Source: Amycolatopsis camponoti
Lineage (GTDB): Bacteria; Actinomycetota; Actinomycetes; Mycobacteriales; Pseudonocardiaceae
Assembly (NCBI RefSeq): GCF_902497555.1
Contig: NZ_CABVGP010000001.1
Coordinates: 3,018,501-3,082,500 of the forward strand
DNA: 64,000 bases
Direction: 5' to 3'
Part shown: positions 50,795 through 59,809 of the stretch, one piece after another
Position numbering within the stretch: position 1 is the first letter of the stretch
Layout: each line of letters begins with the position of its first letter
Translations under genes and position numbers: made by a program
The notes under the pieces: model-generated
Seen by the model: the letters and a program-made list of their open reading frames with translations, nothing else
Told to the model about the DNA's origin: nothing
Databases searched by the model: none

Positions 50795-52887
50795 GCGGCG
50801 CTCCTGATCGTGAGGTTGCCGAGGTGGTCGACGGTGCCGGTGGAGCCGGCGGGGACCACGACGGTGGTGGTCGGGACCTCGACGATGGCGGGGCCGGTCA
50901 GCACGTGGCCGTTGCGGAGCTCGCCGTAGTCGTAGACGGCGGTGTCTACGTACCCGAGAGCGGCGTCGAGGCACACGAGCCTCGTGCCGGCCGGTGCTGC
51001 GGGTGAGTCCGCGGCCGGCACTTCGGGCAGCCGCGGGCTGAACGGCAGGACGCCGACGCCGCGGACCCGGAACGTGATGGCCTGGATCCCGGCTTCGCGG
51101 AACCCGGCGTCCTTGCCGTACAGCGCCGCGTAACGCTCTTCGAAGCCGGTCGCGGCTTCCTCGATCGCCGCCATGTCAAGAGGTCCCTCGACGACCGGCG
51201 TCGTGACTTCGGCGAGCTGCATCGAGTACCGCATGTCGATTTCTCGGTACAGCTCGACCTTCTCGAACTTCAGGCCCTGGCGGTCCAGCCCTTCGCGGAC
51301 GCGCTCTTCCAGCCGGTCGAAGTTGCGCTCGGCGCGGTGCGGGTCGAAGGGGACGTTCACCGGGTCGGACAGCTCGGCGGCGAGGACGATGTCCGACGAC
51401 GCGAGCCCGAACGCCGAGAACGCCGACGCGACCGGCCCGAGCGGGACGACGACCTCGGTGCACCCGACTTCGGCCGCGTAGCCCGCGCAGTGCGCCGGGC
51501 CGGCGCCGCCGAACGCGTAGAGCACGAACCCGCGCGGGTCGTGCCCGGCTTCGACGACGGTCTTGCGCAGCAGGTCGCCGGTCTGGGCGTTCTGCACGGT
51601 GTAGATCGCGGCCGCGGCTTCCTCGACGGTGAGGCCGAGCGGCTTCGCGATGTGCGTGTCGATCGCTTCGCGGGCCAGCTCCAGCGACAGTGGCCTGCGG
51701 CCGCCGAGCAGCCCGCGTTCCGGCAGGATGCCGAGCACCAGGTTGGCGTCGGTGTTGGTCGGCTCGGTGCCGCCGTTGCCGTAGCACGCCGGGCCGGGAA
51801 CCGCCTGGGCGCTGTGCGGGCCGATGCGCAGGTTGCCGCCGGCGTCGAGCCAGGCGATCGCGCCGCCGCCGGAGCCGATCGCGTCGACCCGCAGGGTGGG
51901 GACATTGATCGGGTGGTGGTTGATGACGGTCGTGGTGTCGCGGACCGGTTCGCCGTCGACGACCAGGCCGGCCAGGAACGTGGTGCCGCCGACGTCGGTG
52001 GAGATGATGTCCTTGTGCCCGAGCTGCCGGCCGAGCGCGACCGAGCCGATCACGCCGCCGGTGAGCACGGACCCGACGGTGCTGATCGCCGCGGCCGGCG
52101 CCTCCCGGGCCGCGACCGCGCCGCCGTTGCTCTGCATCACCAGCAGCGGCCCGGAAAGCCGGTTCTCGCGCAGGGTGTCTTCCAGCGTGGTCAGGTAGTC
52201 GCGCAGGCCGGGGCCGATCTGCGTGCTCATGATCGTGGTGGCGTTGCGGGCGAACTCGCGGATGCGCGGGCTCACCTCCGACGACAGCGCGACGAAGACG
52301 TCCGGGTCCTCTTCGAGGATCAGTTCACGGATCCGCTGTTCGTGCACCGGGTTGCGGAACGACCACAGCAGCGAGACGGCGATCGCGCGGACCCCGTCGG
52401 CGAGCAGCGCGCGGATCGTGGCGCGGGTTTCGTCCTCGTCGAGCCGGACGACGACGGCGCCGTCGCGGTCGACCCGCTCGGTCACCTCGAGGGCGAGCCG
52501 TTTCGGCAGGAGCCCGTGGTCTTTCTTCTGTGCCAGCACGTTCTGCAGCTCGTGCGGCGAGCGCCCGAGGTAGCGGCCCTCGACGTTCATGATGAAGATC
52601 GAGTCGCGATGGCCCTTGGTGGTGAGGAACCCGACCGGCGGCACGTTGCCCGTCACCAGCGCGTTGAGCGAAGACGTCGTCCCGTGGGCGATGTGGTGGG
52701 TCTCGGCCAGCATCTCCGGCAGGGTCCTGCCGAGCTGCTCGGCCAGCAGTCCGAGCACGTCGAGCACGCCCCGGGAGTAGTCGGGCGGGGTCGAGGGAGA
52801 CTTCGCGGCGAGCACGGTCCCGGCGTCGTCGTCGAGAACGGCGTCCGTGAACGTGCCGCCCACGTCCACGCCGATGACATAGGCCAT
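50791..52887 (-). CDS. Hydantoinase A/acetone-carboxylase-like ATPase subunit
   Basis: This 698-residue HyuA-family protein has an actin-like ATPase fold: VIGVDVGGTFTDAVL at the start, THHIAHGTTSSLNAL, DVGGTTFL and YAFGGAGPAH. It activates its substrate with ATP for the HyuB partner. It is the first gene of the minus-strand pair and is divergent from the flavin monooxygenase gene. Confidence 0.83.
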   Translation of the reverse strand: MAYVIGVDVGGTFTDAVLDDDAGTVLAAKSPSTPPDYSRGVLDVLGLLAEQLGRTLPEMLAETHHIAHGTTSSLNALVTGNVPPVGFLTTKGHRDSIFIMNVEGRYLGRSPHELQNVLAQKKDHGLLPKRLALEVTERVDRDGAVVVRLDEDETRATIRALLADGVRAIAVSLLWSFRNPVHEQRIRELILEEDPDVFVALSSEVSPRIREFARNATTIMSTQIGPGLRDYLTTLEDTLRENRLSGPLLVMQSNGGAVAAREAPAAAISTVGSVLTGGVIGSVALGRQLGHKDIISTDVGGTTFLAGLVVDGEPVRDTTTVINHHPINVPTLRVDAIGSGGGAIAWLDAGGNLRIGPHSAQAVPGPACYGNGGTEPTNTDANLVLGILPERGLLGGRRPLSLELAREAIDTHIAKPLGLTVEEAAAAIYTVQNAQTGDLLRKTVVEAGHDPRGFVLYAFGGAGPAHCAGYAAEVGCTEVVVPLGPVASAFSAFGLASSDIVLAAELSDPVNVPFDPHRAERNFDRLEERVREGLDRQGLKFEKVELYREIDMRYSMQLAEVTTPVVEGPLDMAAIEEAATGFEERYAALYGKDAGFREAGIQAITFRVRGVGVLPFSPRLPEVPAADSPAAPAGTRLVCLDAALGYVDTAVYDYGELRNGHVLTGPAIVEVPTTTVVVPAGSTGTVDHLGNLTIRSAA

Positions 52888-52931
52888 GACTCACGCTCCT
52901 TTGCGCAGGTTGAGCTACTAACTATGGCGTA

Positions 52932-53017
52932 GACTATTCAACGCATGTGACAAGAGTCAACCCTCTTGACGGTCGCTCGTCGATAACGTCAAATAGTCGA
53001 CGAACTTGTCAAACAAG
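52932..53017. promoter_or_regulatory. Nested palindromes in the hyuA/monooxygenase divergent promoter
   Basis: GACTATTCAACG (52932-52943) and its near complement CGTCAAATAGTC (52987-52998) frame GTCAA-N5-TTGAC (52956-52970). CTTGT-N3-ACAAG follows at 53005-53017, next to AAGGAGG. The last lies in GACGAACTTGTCAA, similar to the GntR-type sites at 9-13 kb. One or two regulators probably act here. Confidence 0.55.
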
Positions 53018-53026
53018 GAGGTCGGG

Positions 53027-54502
53027 ATGCAGCCACGTCGGGTCGCGGTGCTGGGCGGAGGGCCCGGAGGGCTCTACGCCGCGCGACTGCTCAAGCTCGC
53101 GTTTCCGTCCTGCGAAGTCGCCGTGCACGAGCAGGGGGAGCCGGACACCACCTTCGGGTTCGGCGTCGGGCTGGCCGCGGGCACCCAGCGCAAGCTGGCC
53201 GCCGCCGACCCCGACACCCTGCGCGACCTGGTCGCCGCGGGCTGCCGGCACGACATGACCCTGCGGGTCGGCGGCGAGGTCGCCCGGGTCCGCAACGACC
53301 GCCTGGTCGGGGTCGCCCGCACCGAGTTGCTGGCGATCCTGCAGCGCCACGCGGAGAAGGCCGGGGTGGAGCTGAACTTCGGGAGCCGCCGGTCGGTCGC
53401 CGACCTCGACGCCGATCTGGTGGTCGCCGCCGACGGCGTCGGCAGCGCGACCCGCGAGCAGGGCCCGTTCGGGGCCCGGATCGGCACCGGGCGGGGCCTG
53501 TACCTGTGGTGCGGGGCCGGCTTCGCGCTGGACGACGCCCTGTTCGAGCCGGTGCGGACCGAGCACGGCGTGTTCGTCACGCACGCCTACCCGTACGGCA
53601 CCGGGCACAGCACGTTCCTCATCGAGACCGACGAAGCCACCTGGCGCCGGGCGGGTTTCGACCACGAGGTCGAGGACACCTCGTCGGACGAAGTGTCCCT
53701 GCGGTACCTGCAGGACGCGTTCGCCGAACCTCTGCGCGGGCACCGGCTGATCGGCAACCGCACGCGCTGGCTGCGGTTCCGGACCGTCCACTGTGCACGG
53801 TGGTCGGCCGGGAACACCGTCCTGCTGGGCGACGCCGCGCACACCGCGCACTTCTCCATCGGCTCCGGCACGAAGCTCGCCATGGAGGACGCGATCGGCC
53901 TGGTCGAGGCCCTCCGGATCGCCGGCGACCTCCCGAGCGCGTTCGCCGCCTACGAAACGGCCCGGCGCCCGGCCGTCGAGCGGCTGCAGGAACTCGCCCG
54001 GCGCAGCCGGTTGTGGTGGGAGTCGTTCCCGTCGCGGCTGCACCTGCCGGTCGAGCGGCTGATGGTCGCCTACATGACCCGCGCCGGGAACGTTCCCCTG
54101 GAACGCTTCGCGGCCACCAGTCCGGACCTCGTCGCGACCGCGCTCACCCAGTACGCCGGGACGGCCCCGCCCGCGGACGGGCTCGTCGACTGGGTCCTGG
54201 ATCGAGCGCACCGGCCGCCCGCGGACCTGGTCACCATCGATGACGTGCTGGAGGATCCTTGGGACGAAGCTGGCGACGCGGTGGTGGCTCGCGCTCGTGC
54301 GGCGCGGGAGCGCGGGGCCGCCGGGTTCCGGTTCACCGGCCCGGGTGATCGCGGCGCCCTGCTCACCCGGCTGGACCTCGCCGAGCGCGTCCGGCTCGAA
54401 GCCGGTGGGATCGTGCTGGTGGAAGGACCCGCGGCGCTGCGGGACGACCTGGCCGCGGGCCTGGTCAGCGCCCGCACCGACCTGATCGAGGAGACCGCGT
54501 GA
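53027..54502 (+). CDS. FAD-dependent monooxygenase, aryl-CoA hydroxylase-like
   Basis: This 491-residue flavoprotein hydroxylase has VLGGGPGGLYAARLL (FAD), FGFGVGLAAGTQRKL, and LLGDAAHTAHFSIGSGTKLA. The FGFGV and SIGSGTKLAMEDA motifs are shared with salicylyl-CoA 5-hydroxylase and anthraniloyl-CoA monooxygenase. A 90-residue C-terminal extension follows. It is coupled with an aryl-acid ligase, so the substrate may be an aryl-CoA. AAGGAGG lies five bases before the ATG. Confidence 0.82.
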   Translation: MQPRRVAVLGGGPGGLYAARLLKLAFPSCEVAVHEQGEPDTTFGFGVGLAAGTQRKLAAADPDTLRDLVAAGCRHDMTLRVGGEVARVRNDRLVGVARTELLAILQRHAEKAGVELNFGSRRSVADLDADLVVAADGVGSATREQGPFGARIGTGRGLYLWCGAGFALDDALFEPVRTEHGVFVTHAYPYGTGHSTFLIETDEATWRRAGFDHEVEDTSSDEVSLRYLQDAFAEPLRGHRLIGNRTRWLRFRTVHCARWSAGNTVLLGDAAHTAHFSIGSGTKLAMEDAIGLVEALRIAGDLPSAFAAYETARRPAVERLQELARRSRLWWESFPSRLHLPVERLMVAYMTRAGNVPLERFAATSPDLVATALTQYAGTAPPADGLVDWVLDRAHRPPADLVTIDDVLEDPWDEAGDAVVARARAARERGAAGFRFTGPGDRGALLTRLDLAERVRLEAGGIVLVEGPAALRDDLAAGLVSARTDLIEETA

Positions 54503-56145
54503 GCTGGGGTGACAAGGTCGTCGCCTACCCGGAAGCGGCCGTGCGCACCTACCGCGACGGCGGCCTGTGGGGCACCCGCACGATCGCCGACCGGCTGCAC
54601 CGGATCGCGCTGGCGCACCCGGACCGCGACGCCGTCGTCGCGTTCGACGGCCGGGTCACCTTCCGCGAGCTGGACGAGCGCACCGACCTGCTGGCCGCCG
54701 GTCTCGCCGGGCTCGGCCTCGAACCGGGCGACCCCGTGCTCTTCCAGGCGGGCAACCGGCTCCCCACGGTTCTCGCCTGGTACGGCGTGCTCAAGGCGGG
54801 TCTGGTGCCCGTCTGCACTCTGGCGGCCCACCGCGGGCACGAGATCGGCGAGATCAGCCGCCGGGTGGGCGCGGTCGCGCACCTCGTCGAGACCGGCGGG
54901 TTCGACCTCGTCGGTTTCGCCGTCGAGCAGGGGGCCGGGCACCCGACCCTGCGGCACGTCCTGGTGCTCGGCGACGACCCGCGCGGCATCGCCGTCGACG
55001 GTCTCGGCCGGGACCTCGACGCGGGGGCCGCACGCAAGACCGTCGAGGAGATCCAGGCGCGCATCGGCCCGGACGACGTCGCGGTGTTCCAGCTCTCCGG
55101 CGGCACCACCGGCGTGCCCAAGGTGATCCCGCGGCTGCACGCCGAGTACTGGTACAACGCCCTGGCCTACGCGCAGTCGTGGGGCTGGACGCCGGAAACC
55201 CGCGTCGCCCACCTGATCCCGATCGTGCACAACGCCGGGATCGTCTGCGCGCTGCACGGGCCGCACAGCGTCGGCGCGGCGCTGATCCTCGGCACCGCCG
55301 ACCTGGACGTGTCGCTCCCGTTGCTGGCGCGCGAAGCCGCGACGCACCTCCTGCTGGGACACGGGCACTTCCGGGCCGTCGGGCACCCGGCGTTCCCCGC
55401 CGCGGCGGCCGCGCTGACCCAGATCGTCCTGTCCGGCACCAAGGTCCCGCCCGCGCTGTTCGACGACCTCGAGCGGCGCGGCCTGTGGTCGGCGCAGCTG
55501 TTCGGCATGGGGGAGGGCCTGTTCCTCACCACCCGGCCCGGCGCGCCCCGGACCGCGCGGGCCACGACCGTCGGCACCCCACTGTCCGAACTGGACGAAG
55601 TCCGCGTCCTCGAACCGGGCACCGAAGACGAGGTCCCGGACGGCGAGATCGGCGAACTGTGCTGCCGCGGCCCGTACACGCTGCGCGGCTACTTCGACGC
55701 CGCCGAGCACAACGCGCGCGCGTTCACCACCGACGGCTTCTACCGCACCGGCGACCTCGCCGCGGTGCGCGTGCTCGACGGCGTGCGGTACGTCTCGATC
55801 GAAGGCCGCATCAAGGACGTCATCAACCGCGGCGGCGAGAAGATCAACGCCGAAGAGGTCGAGCTGCTCCTGCTGCGCCACCCGCTCGTGACCGCGGCCG
55901 CCGTCGTGGCCATGCCCGACCCGCGGCTGGGGGAGCGCACGTGCGCGTTCGTGGCCGGCGGGCCGCTGGACCTGCCCGAGGTCCAGCGGCACTTCGCCGA
56001 GCTGGGCGTGGCGAAGTTCAAGTGGCCGGAGCGCGTCGAAATCGTCCCCGAAATCCCCCGCACCCTCGTCGGAAAACTGGACAAGAAGCGGCTGCAGGCG
56101 GAGATCGCCGCGAAGCTCGCCATCGAACAAGGAGAAGCCCCGTGA
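54499..56145 (+). CDS. EntE-like aryl-acid AMP/CoA ligase
   Basis: This 548-residue adenylating enzyme has the P-loop LSGGTTGVPKVIPR, typical of 2,3-dihydroxybenzoate or salicylate ligases, followed by GYFDAAEHNARAF, YRTGDLA, GRIKDVINRGGEKI and the C-terminal Lys (VGKLDKK). GTG overlaps the monooxygenase stop. It should activate an aromatic acid for the adjacent hydroxylase. Confidence 0.85.
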   Translation: MSWGDKVVAYPEAAVRTYRDGGLWGTRTIADRLHRIALAHPDRDAVVAFDGRVTFRELDERTDLLAAGLAGLGLEPGDPVLFQAGNRLPTVLAWYGVLKAGLVPVCTLAAHRGHEIGEISRRVGAVAHLVETGGFDLVGFAVEQGAGHPTLRHVLVLGDDPRGIAVDGLGRDLDAGAARKTVEEIQARIGPDDVAVFQLSGGTTGVPKVIPRLHAEYWYNALAYAQSWGWTPETRVAHLIPIVHNAGIVCALHGPHSVGAALILGTADLDVSLPLLAREAATHLLLGHGHFRAVGHPAFPAAAAALTQIVLSGTKVPPALFDDLERRGLWSAQLFGMGEGLFLTTRPGAPRTARATTVGTPLSELDEVRVLEPGTEDEVPDGEIGELCCRGPYTLRGYFDAAEHNARAFTTDGFYRTGDLAAVRVLDGVRYVSIEGRIKDVINRGGEKINAEEVELLLLRHPLVTAAAVVAMPDPRLGERTCAFVAGGPLDLPEVQRHFAELGVAKFKWPERVEIVPEIPRTLVGKLDKKRLQAEIAAKLAIEQGEAP

Positions 56146-56894
56146 CCCCGCACCGGATCGGCCTCGTCGTCCCCAGCTCGAACGTCACCGTCGAGACGGA
56201 GATCCCGGCGCTGCTCGCCCGCCACCCTTCCGCGGTGTTTTCCTTCCACAGCAGCCGGATGCGCATGCACCAGGTGTCGCCGGAGGAGCTGCGCGCGATG
56301 AACGCGCAACGCGAACGCTGCGTCGACGAGCTGGCCGACGCGGGGGTCGACGCGCTGCTCTACGCGTGTCTCGTCGCGGTGATGGCGCAGGGCGCGGGGG
56401 AGCACGAGCGCACGGAGAAGGCCGTCACCGAGCAGCTGGCGGCTCGCGACGCGCACCCGGCCGTCCTGTCCAGCGCGGGGGCGCTCGTCGAGGGACTGCG
56501 TGCGCTCGGTGCCCGGCGGATCGCCCTCGTGACGCCGTACCTGCGTCCGCTGGCCGAGGAAGTGGTCGCCTACCTGCGGGCCGAGGGCTTCGACGTCGTG
56601 GATTGGGCCGCTTTGGAGGTCGGGGACAACGCGGAGGTCGGGTGCATCCCCGGCGCGCGCGTCCTGGCCGCCGCCCGTGGCCTGGACCTCGCCCAGGCGG
56701 ACGCCCTGGTGATCTCCGCCTGCGTCCAGATGCCCTCGCTGGACCTGGTCGAGCCCGCCGAGACCGAGTTCGGGCTGCCGGTGCTGTCGGCCGCCACGGC
56801 CGGCGCGTACGCGCTCTTGCGGAGCTTGAACCTCGCGCCGCGGCTGCCGGGAGCCGGGCGGCTGCTCGCGGGACCTCTACCATCACGAGGATGA
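56142..56894 (+). CDS. Maleate isomerase/arylmalonate decarboxylase-like protein
   Basis: This 250-residue protein of the Asp/Glu racemase superfamily has two cysteine sites, LLYACLVAV near 75 and VISACVQMPSL near 195, as in maleate cis-trans isomerase. It could isomerise maleate to fumarate at the end of a gentisate-type path. GTG overlaps the ligase stop and its own stop overlaps the TetR start. Confidence 0.78.
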   Translation: MTPHRIGLVVPSSNVTVETEIPALLARHPSAVFSFHSSRMRMHQVSPEELRAMNAQRERCVDELADAGVDALLYACLVAVMAQGAGEHERTEKAVTEQLAARDAHPAVLSSAGALVEGLRALGARRIALVTPYLRPLAEEVVAYLRAEGFDVVDWAALEVGDNAEVGCIPGARVLAAARGLDLAQADALVISACVQMPSLDLVEPAETEFGLPVLSAATAGAYALLRSLNLAPRLPGAGRLLAGPLPSRG

Positions 56895-57604
56895 GCGGCA
56901 GCACACCGCGGGGCGGGTCCCGCGAAAAGGCGACCACCGCGCGGCGGGAACTGGTGGAGAACGAGCTCTACGAGCACGCCACCCGGCTCTTCGCCGAGCG
57001 CGGCTTCGCCGGCACGAGCCTGCAGGACATCGCCGACGCTCTGGGCATCACGCGGCCCGCGCTCTACTACTACGTCAAGAGCAAGGAAGAGCTGCTCGCC
57101 AAGCTCGTCACCGAGGTCACCAACGGGCCCCTGGAAGAGCTGACCGAGCTGGTGGCGCGCGACCTCGACCCGGTGGCGAAGCTGCGCGGCATCGTGGAGA
57201 TCATCGTCGGGCGCCGCGTCCGGCAGCCCGAGCGCTTCCGGCTCCTCATCCGGTCGGAGGCCGAGCTGCCCGCGGCGCTCACCGAGGCCTACGACGAGGG
57301 CCGCCGCGCCGTGCTCAAGACGATCGCCGGAGTCATCGAGGACGGCGTGCGCGTGGGCCGGTTCCGGCCGGTCGACGCCCGCGTCGCGGCGCTGGGCGTG
57401 CTCGGCATGTGCAACTGGGTGGCGTGGTGGTACCACCCCGGCGGCCGCGACACCGCCGAAGTGGTCGTCGAGCAGCTCGCGGACATGGCCGTCGGGGCGT
57501 TGCAGCGCGCCGACCAGCACGTTCTCGACGGCGAAGGGCCGGCGGCGGCGTTGAAGATGCTGCGTCAGGACCTCGACCACCTGGAGCGCATCCTCGACGT
57601 CTGA
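56891..57604 (+). CDS. TetR-family regulator
   Basis: This 237-residue regulator has a HTH (TSLQDIADALGITRPALYYYV) with the common TetR layout. It is the last gene of the operon with the aryl-acid ligase and overlaps the isomerase gene by ATGA. Control of the island by an acyl-CoA or aryl-CoA effector is inferred. Confidence 0.82.
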   Translation: MSGSTPRGGSREKATTARRELVENELYEHATRLFAERGFAGTSLQDIADALGITRPALYYYVKSKEELLAKLVTEVTNGPLEELTELVARDLDPVAKLRGIVEIIVGRRVRQPERFRLLIRSEAELPAALTEAYDEGRRAVLKTIAGVIEDGVRVGRFRPVDARVAALGVLGMCNWVAWWYHPGGRDTAEVVVEQLADMAVGALQRADQHVLDGEGPAAALKMLRQDLDHLERILDV

Positions 57605-57631
57605 GTGGTATTCGGCACAGACGTCAGAATA

Positions 57632-57661
57632 TTGACTCAAGCGTTGACACCCGCGTAGCGT
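57632..57661 (+). promoter_or_regulatory. Promoter of the VOC-hydrolase operon
   Basis: TTGACT (57632-57637) and TAGCGT (57656-57661) have 18-nt spacing. TCAA-GCG-TTGA at 57637-57647 lies between them and is a probable operator. Confidence 0.5.
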
Positions 57662-57690
57662 GAAGCTCACGACAACGCGGGAGGTATGTC

Positions 57691-58320
57691 ATGACCGAGC
57701 TGGACCACCGGGTGCGGGGCGTCGACCACGTCGCCTTCCCCACCTTCGACCCCGCCGGCACGGTGCGCTTCTACCGGGACGTGCTGGGGTTCCCGGTCGT
57801 GCACTCGATCTGCGCGGCCGGCTGGGGCCCGGAGAACCACCCCGACTTCATCCACTTCTTCTTCGACATCGGCAACGACGACCGGATCGCGTTCTTCTAC
57901 TACTTCGGTGCCGAGCCCGGCGTCGGCGGCGCGCCCGGCGCCAAGGGCGACGTCTACGCGCGGTTCGCCGAGGACGTCCCGGAGTACTTCGTGCGGTCGC
58001 GGCACCTGGCGATCCACGTGAACGACGAAGCGGACCTGCTGGAGTACCGGCGACGGCTCGACGCGAGCGACTGGCCGGTCGAGATGCAGATCCAGCACGA
58101 GACCATCGAGTCGATCTACACCCACGACCCGAACGGCTACATGTTCGAGATCACCCGCGCGATGCGGCCGGTGACGCCCCAGGAGGACCTGGACGCGAAC
58201 CTGACCATCGACGCGCTGCTCGACGTCGTCGCCGAACCGGCGCCGACGTTCGGGAAGCTGTTGGCGCGCAAGGCGGAGCTGATCGTCGAGCACGCGGCGG
58301 ACTGGGAGCCCGCGCGATGA
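57691..58320 (+). CDS. VOC-family enzyme
   Basis: This 209-residue VOC protein has GVDHVAFPTFDPAGTVRFY at its start and HLAIHVNDEADLLEY and IYTHDPNGYMFEITRAM at the end, which give a His/His/Glu-type metal site. It may be an extradiol dioxygenase or isomerase for the island's aromatic intermediate. The ATG overlap at 58317 couples it to the 82-aa gene. Confidence 0.75.
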   Translation: MTELDHRVRGVDHVAFPTFDPAGTVRFYRDVLGFPVVHSICAAGWGPENHPDFIHFFFDIGNDDRIAFFYYFGAEPGVGGAPGAKGDVYARFAEDVPEYFVRSRHLAIHVNDEADLLEYRRRLDASDWPVEMQIQHETIESIYTHDPNGYMFEITRAMRPVTPQEDLDANLTIDALLDVVAEPAPTFGKLLARKAELIVEHAADWEPAR

Positions 58321-58565
58321 CGACGTGGTACGTCCTCGACGTCCCGGAGAACACCGCGATCGCCAAGATCGCCGCCGAAGACCCCGCCGTCACGGTCGGC
58401 CGGATCGGGCCGTACTTCGAGATCAGTGCGCCGGGGCCGATCGTGGTCGACCGGCGCGCGACCGGCTGCCGCCACGCCGTCTGGTACTCGTGCATCGCCG
58501 GCGTCGCCCGCGGCAGCCGGATCACCCAGCACGACAAGGACGCGCTGCGCGTGGAGCCGGTGTGA
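58317..58565 (+). CDS. Hypothetical 82-aa protein in a catabolic operon
   Basis: This is a short protein (TTWYVLDVPENTAIAKIAAE; GCRHAVWYSCIAGVARGSRI) whose family I do not know. Both ends overlap neighbours (ATGA and GTGA), so its ratio to VOC and hydrolase is fixed. It may be a structural subunit or chaperone of one of them. Confidence 0.7.
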   Translation: MTTWYVLDVPENTAIAKIAAEDPAVTVGRIGPYFEISAPGPIVVDRRATGCRHAVWYSCIAGVARGSRITQHDKDALRVEPV

Positions 58566-59809
58566 GCGAGCGGCTGGGCGCCGGCCGGTACGTCGTCGCG
58601 GGGGAGCGGCCGGCCTCCACCCCGCACGAGCTGACCACCGCCGACGGCGCGACCGTGCGGGGCATACTGTCCACTGTGGCCGGTGCCACCACCGTCGTGA
58701 CCCTGATGCACCCGCGCCAGGACCTGACGCACCACCCGCTCGTCCCGCTGCTGCTGCGGGCCGGGGTCGCGGTGTGGACGCAGCACACGCGCTCGGTCAA
58801 CAACGACCTGAACCTGGTCCACGAACAGGCGTTGCACGACGTCGCCGCCGGGCAGGTCTTCCTGCGGCGGCGGGGTTTCGACTCCCGGGTGCTGCTGGGT
58901 CACTCGGGCGGTGGCACGCTCTTCGCGTACTACTGCGAGCAGGCCGCCCGCCCGGACCGCGTCGAAACCACGCCCGGCGGACGGCCGACCCGGCTGGCCG
59001 AGGCGGAGATGCCGGTGCCGGACGGTGTCGTCTTCCTGGCGCCGCACCCCGGTCAAGGCCGGCTCCTGCTGGCCTGCATCGACCCGTCGGTGGCCGACGA
59101 GACGGACCCGATGTCGGTGGTCCCGGAACTCGACCCCTACTCCCCGGCCAACGGCTTCGCCGAGCCGCCCGGAAGTTCCTCCTACACCGAGCAATTCCTC
59201 GGCCGCTACCGCGCGGCGCAGCGCGACCGCGTCGCCCGCATCGACGCGGTCGCCCGCGCTTGCCTGGCCGGTACCGCGGCCGCGCGGAAGGCGTTCAAGG
59301 CGGGCGGCCGGGCCGAAGATCGCCGCCGTTCGCTGGCTCCCCGCGTCATCACGGTGTTCCGCACCGACGCCGACCCGCGCACGGTCGACCTCTCGCTGGA
59401 TCCGAGCGAGCGCCCGTACGGCTCGTTGTTCGGCAAGCGTCCCGACCTCATCGACTACGGCCTGGTCGGCTTCGGCCGCCTCTCCACGCCCGAAGCGTGG
59501 CTGTCGACGTGGTCCGGTCTGAGCTCCCGCGCCGACTTCGTCCGCTGCGCCCCGGGCGTCACGGTTCCGACGCTGTTCGTCGAGCTGACCGGCGACCAGG
59601 CGGCCTTCCCGGCGGACTCCCGGCGCATGATCGAATCCCTCGGCGCTTCCGACCTGACGACGGCGACGGTCCGCGGCCTCCACTTCGGCGGCGCCATCGC
59701 GGACGGCGAGCCGACGGGCAACGAGCTGGCCGCCGCCGAGATCACCGAGTGGCTCGGCAAGCGCTTCGGCTCACTTCCGCACCGAGGTCGTGCCGCTGGT
59801 CAGGGGTGA
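58562..59809 (+). CDS. Alpha/beta hydrolase
   Basis: This 415-residue hydrolase has the nucleophile elbow GHSGGG and a late His (VRGLHFGGAI). It is longer than typical alpha/beta hydrolases, with an inserted region around 175-270. It ends the VOC-82 aa-hydrolase operon and overlaps the convergent HxlR gene by 39 nt. A ring-cleavage product or ester may be its substrate. Confidence 0.75.
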   Translation: MSERLGAGRYVVAGERPASTPHELTTADGATVRGILSTVAGATTVVTLMHPRQDLTHHPLVPLLLRAGVAVWTQHTRSVNNDLNLVHEQALHDVAAGQVFLRRRGFDSRVLLGHSGGGTLFAYYCEQAARPDRVETTPGGRPTRLAEAEMPVPDGVVFLAPHPGQGRLLLACIDPSVADETDPMSVVPELDPYSPANGFAEPPGSSSYTEQFLGRYRAAQRDRVARIDAVARACLAGTAAARKAFKAGGRAEDRRRSLAPRVITVFRTDADPRTVDLSLDPSERPYGSLFGKRPDLIDYGLVGFGRLSTPEAWLSTWSGLSSRADFVRCAPGVTVPTLFVELTGDQAAFPADSRRMIESLGASDLTTATVRGLHFGGAIADGEPTGNELAAAEITEWLGKRFGSLPHRGRAAGQG

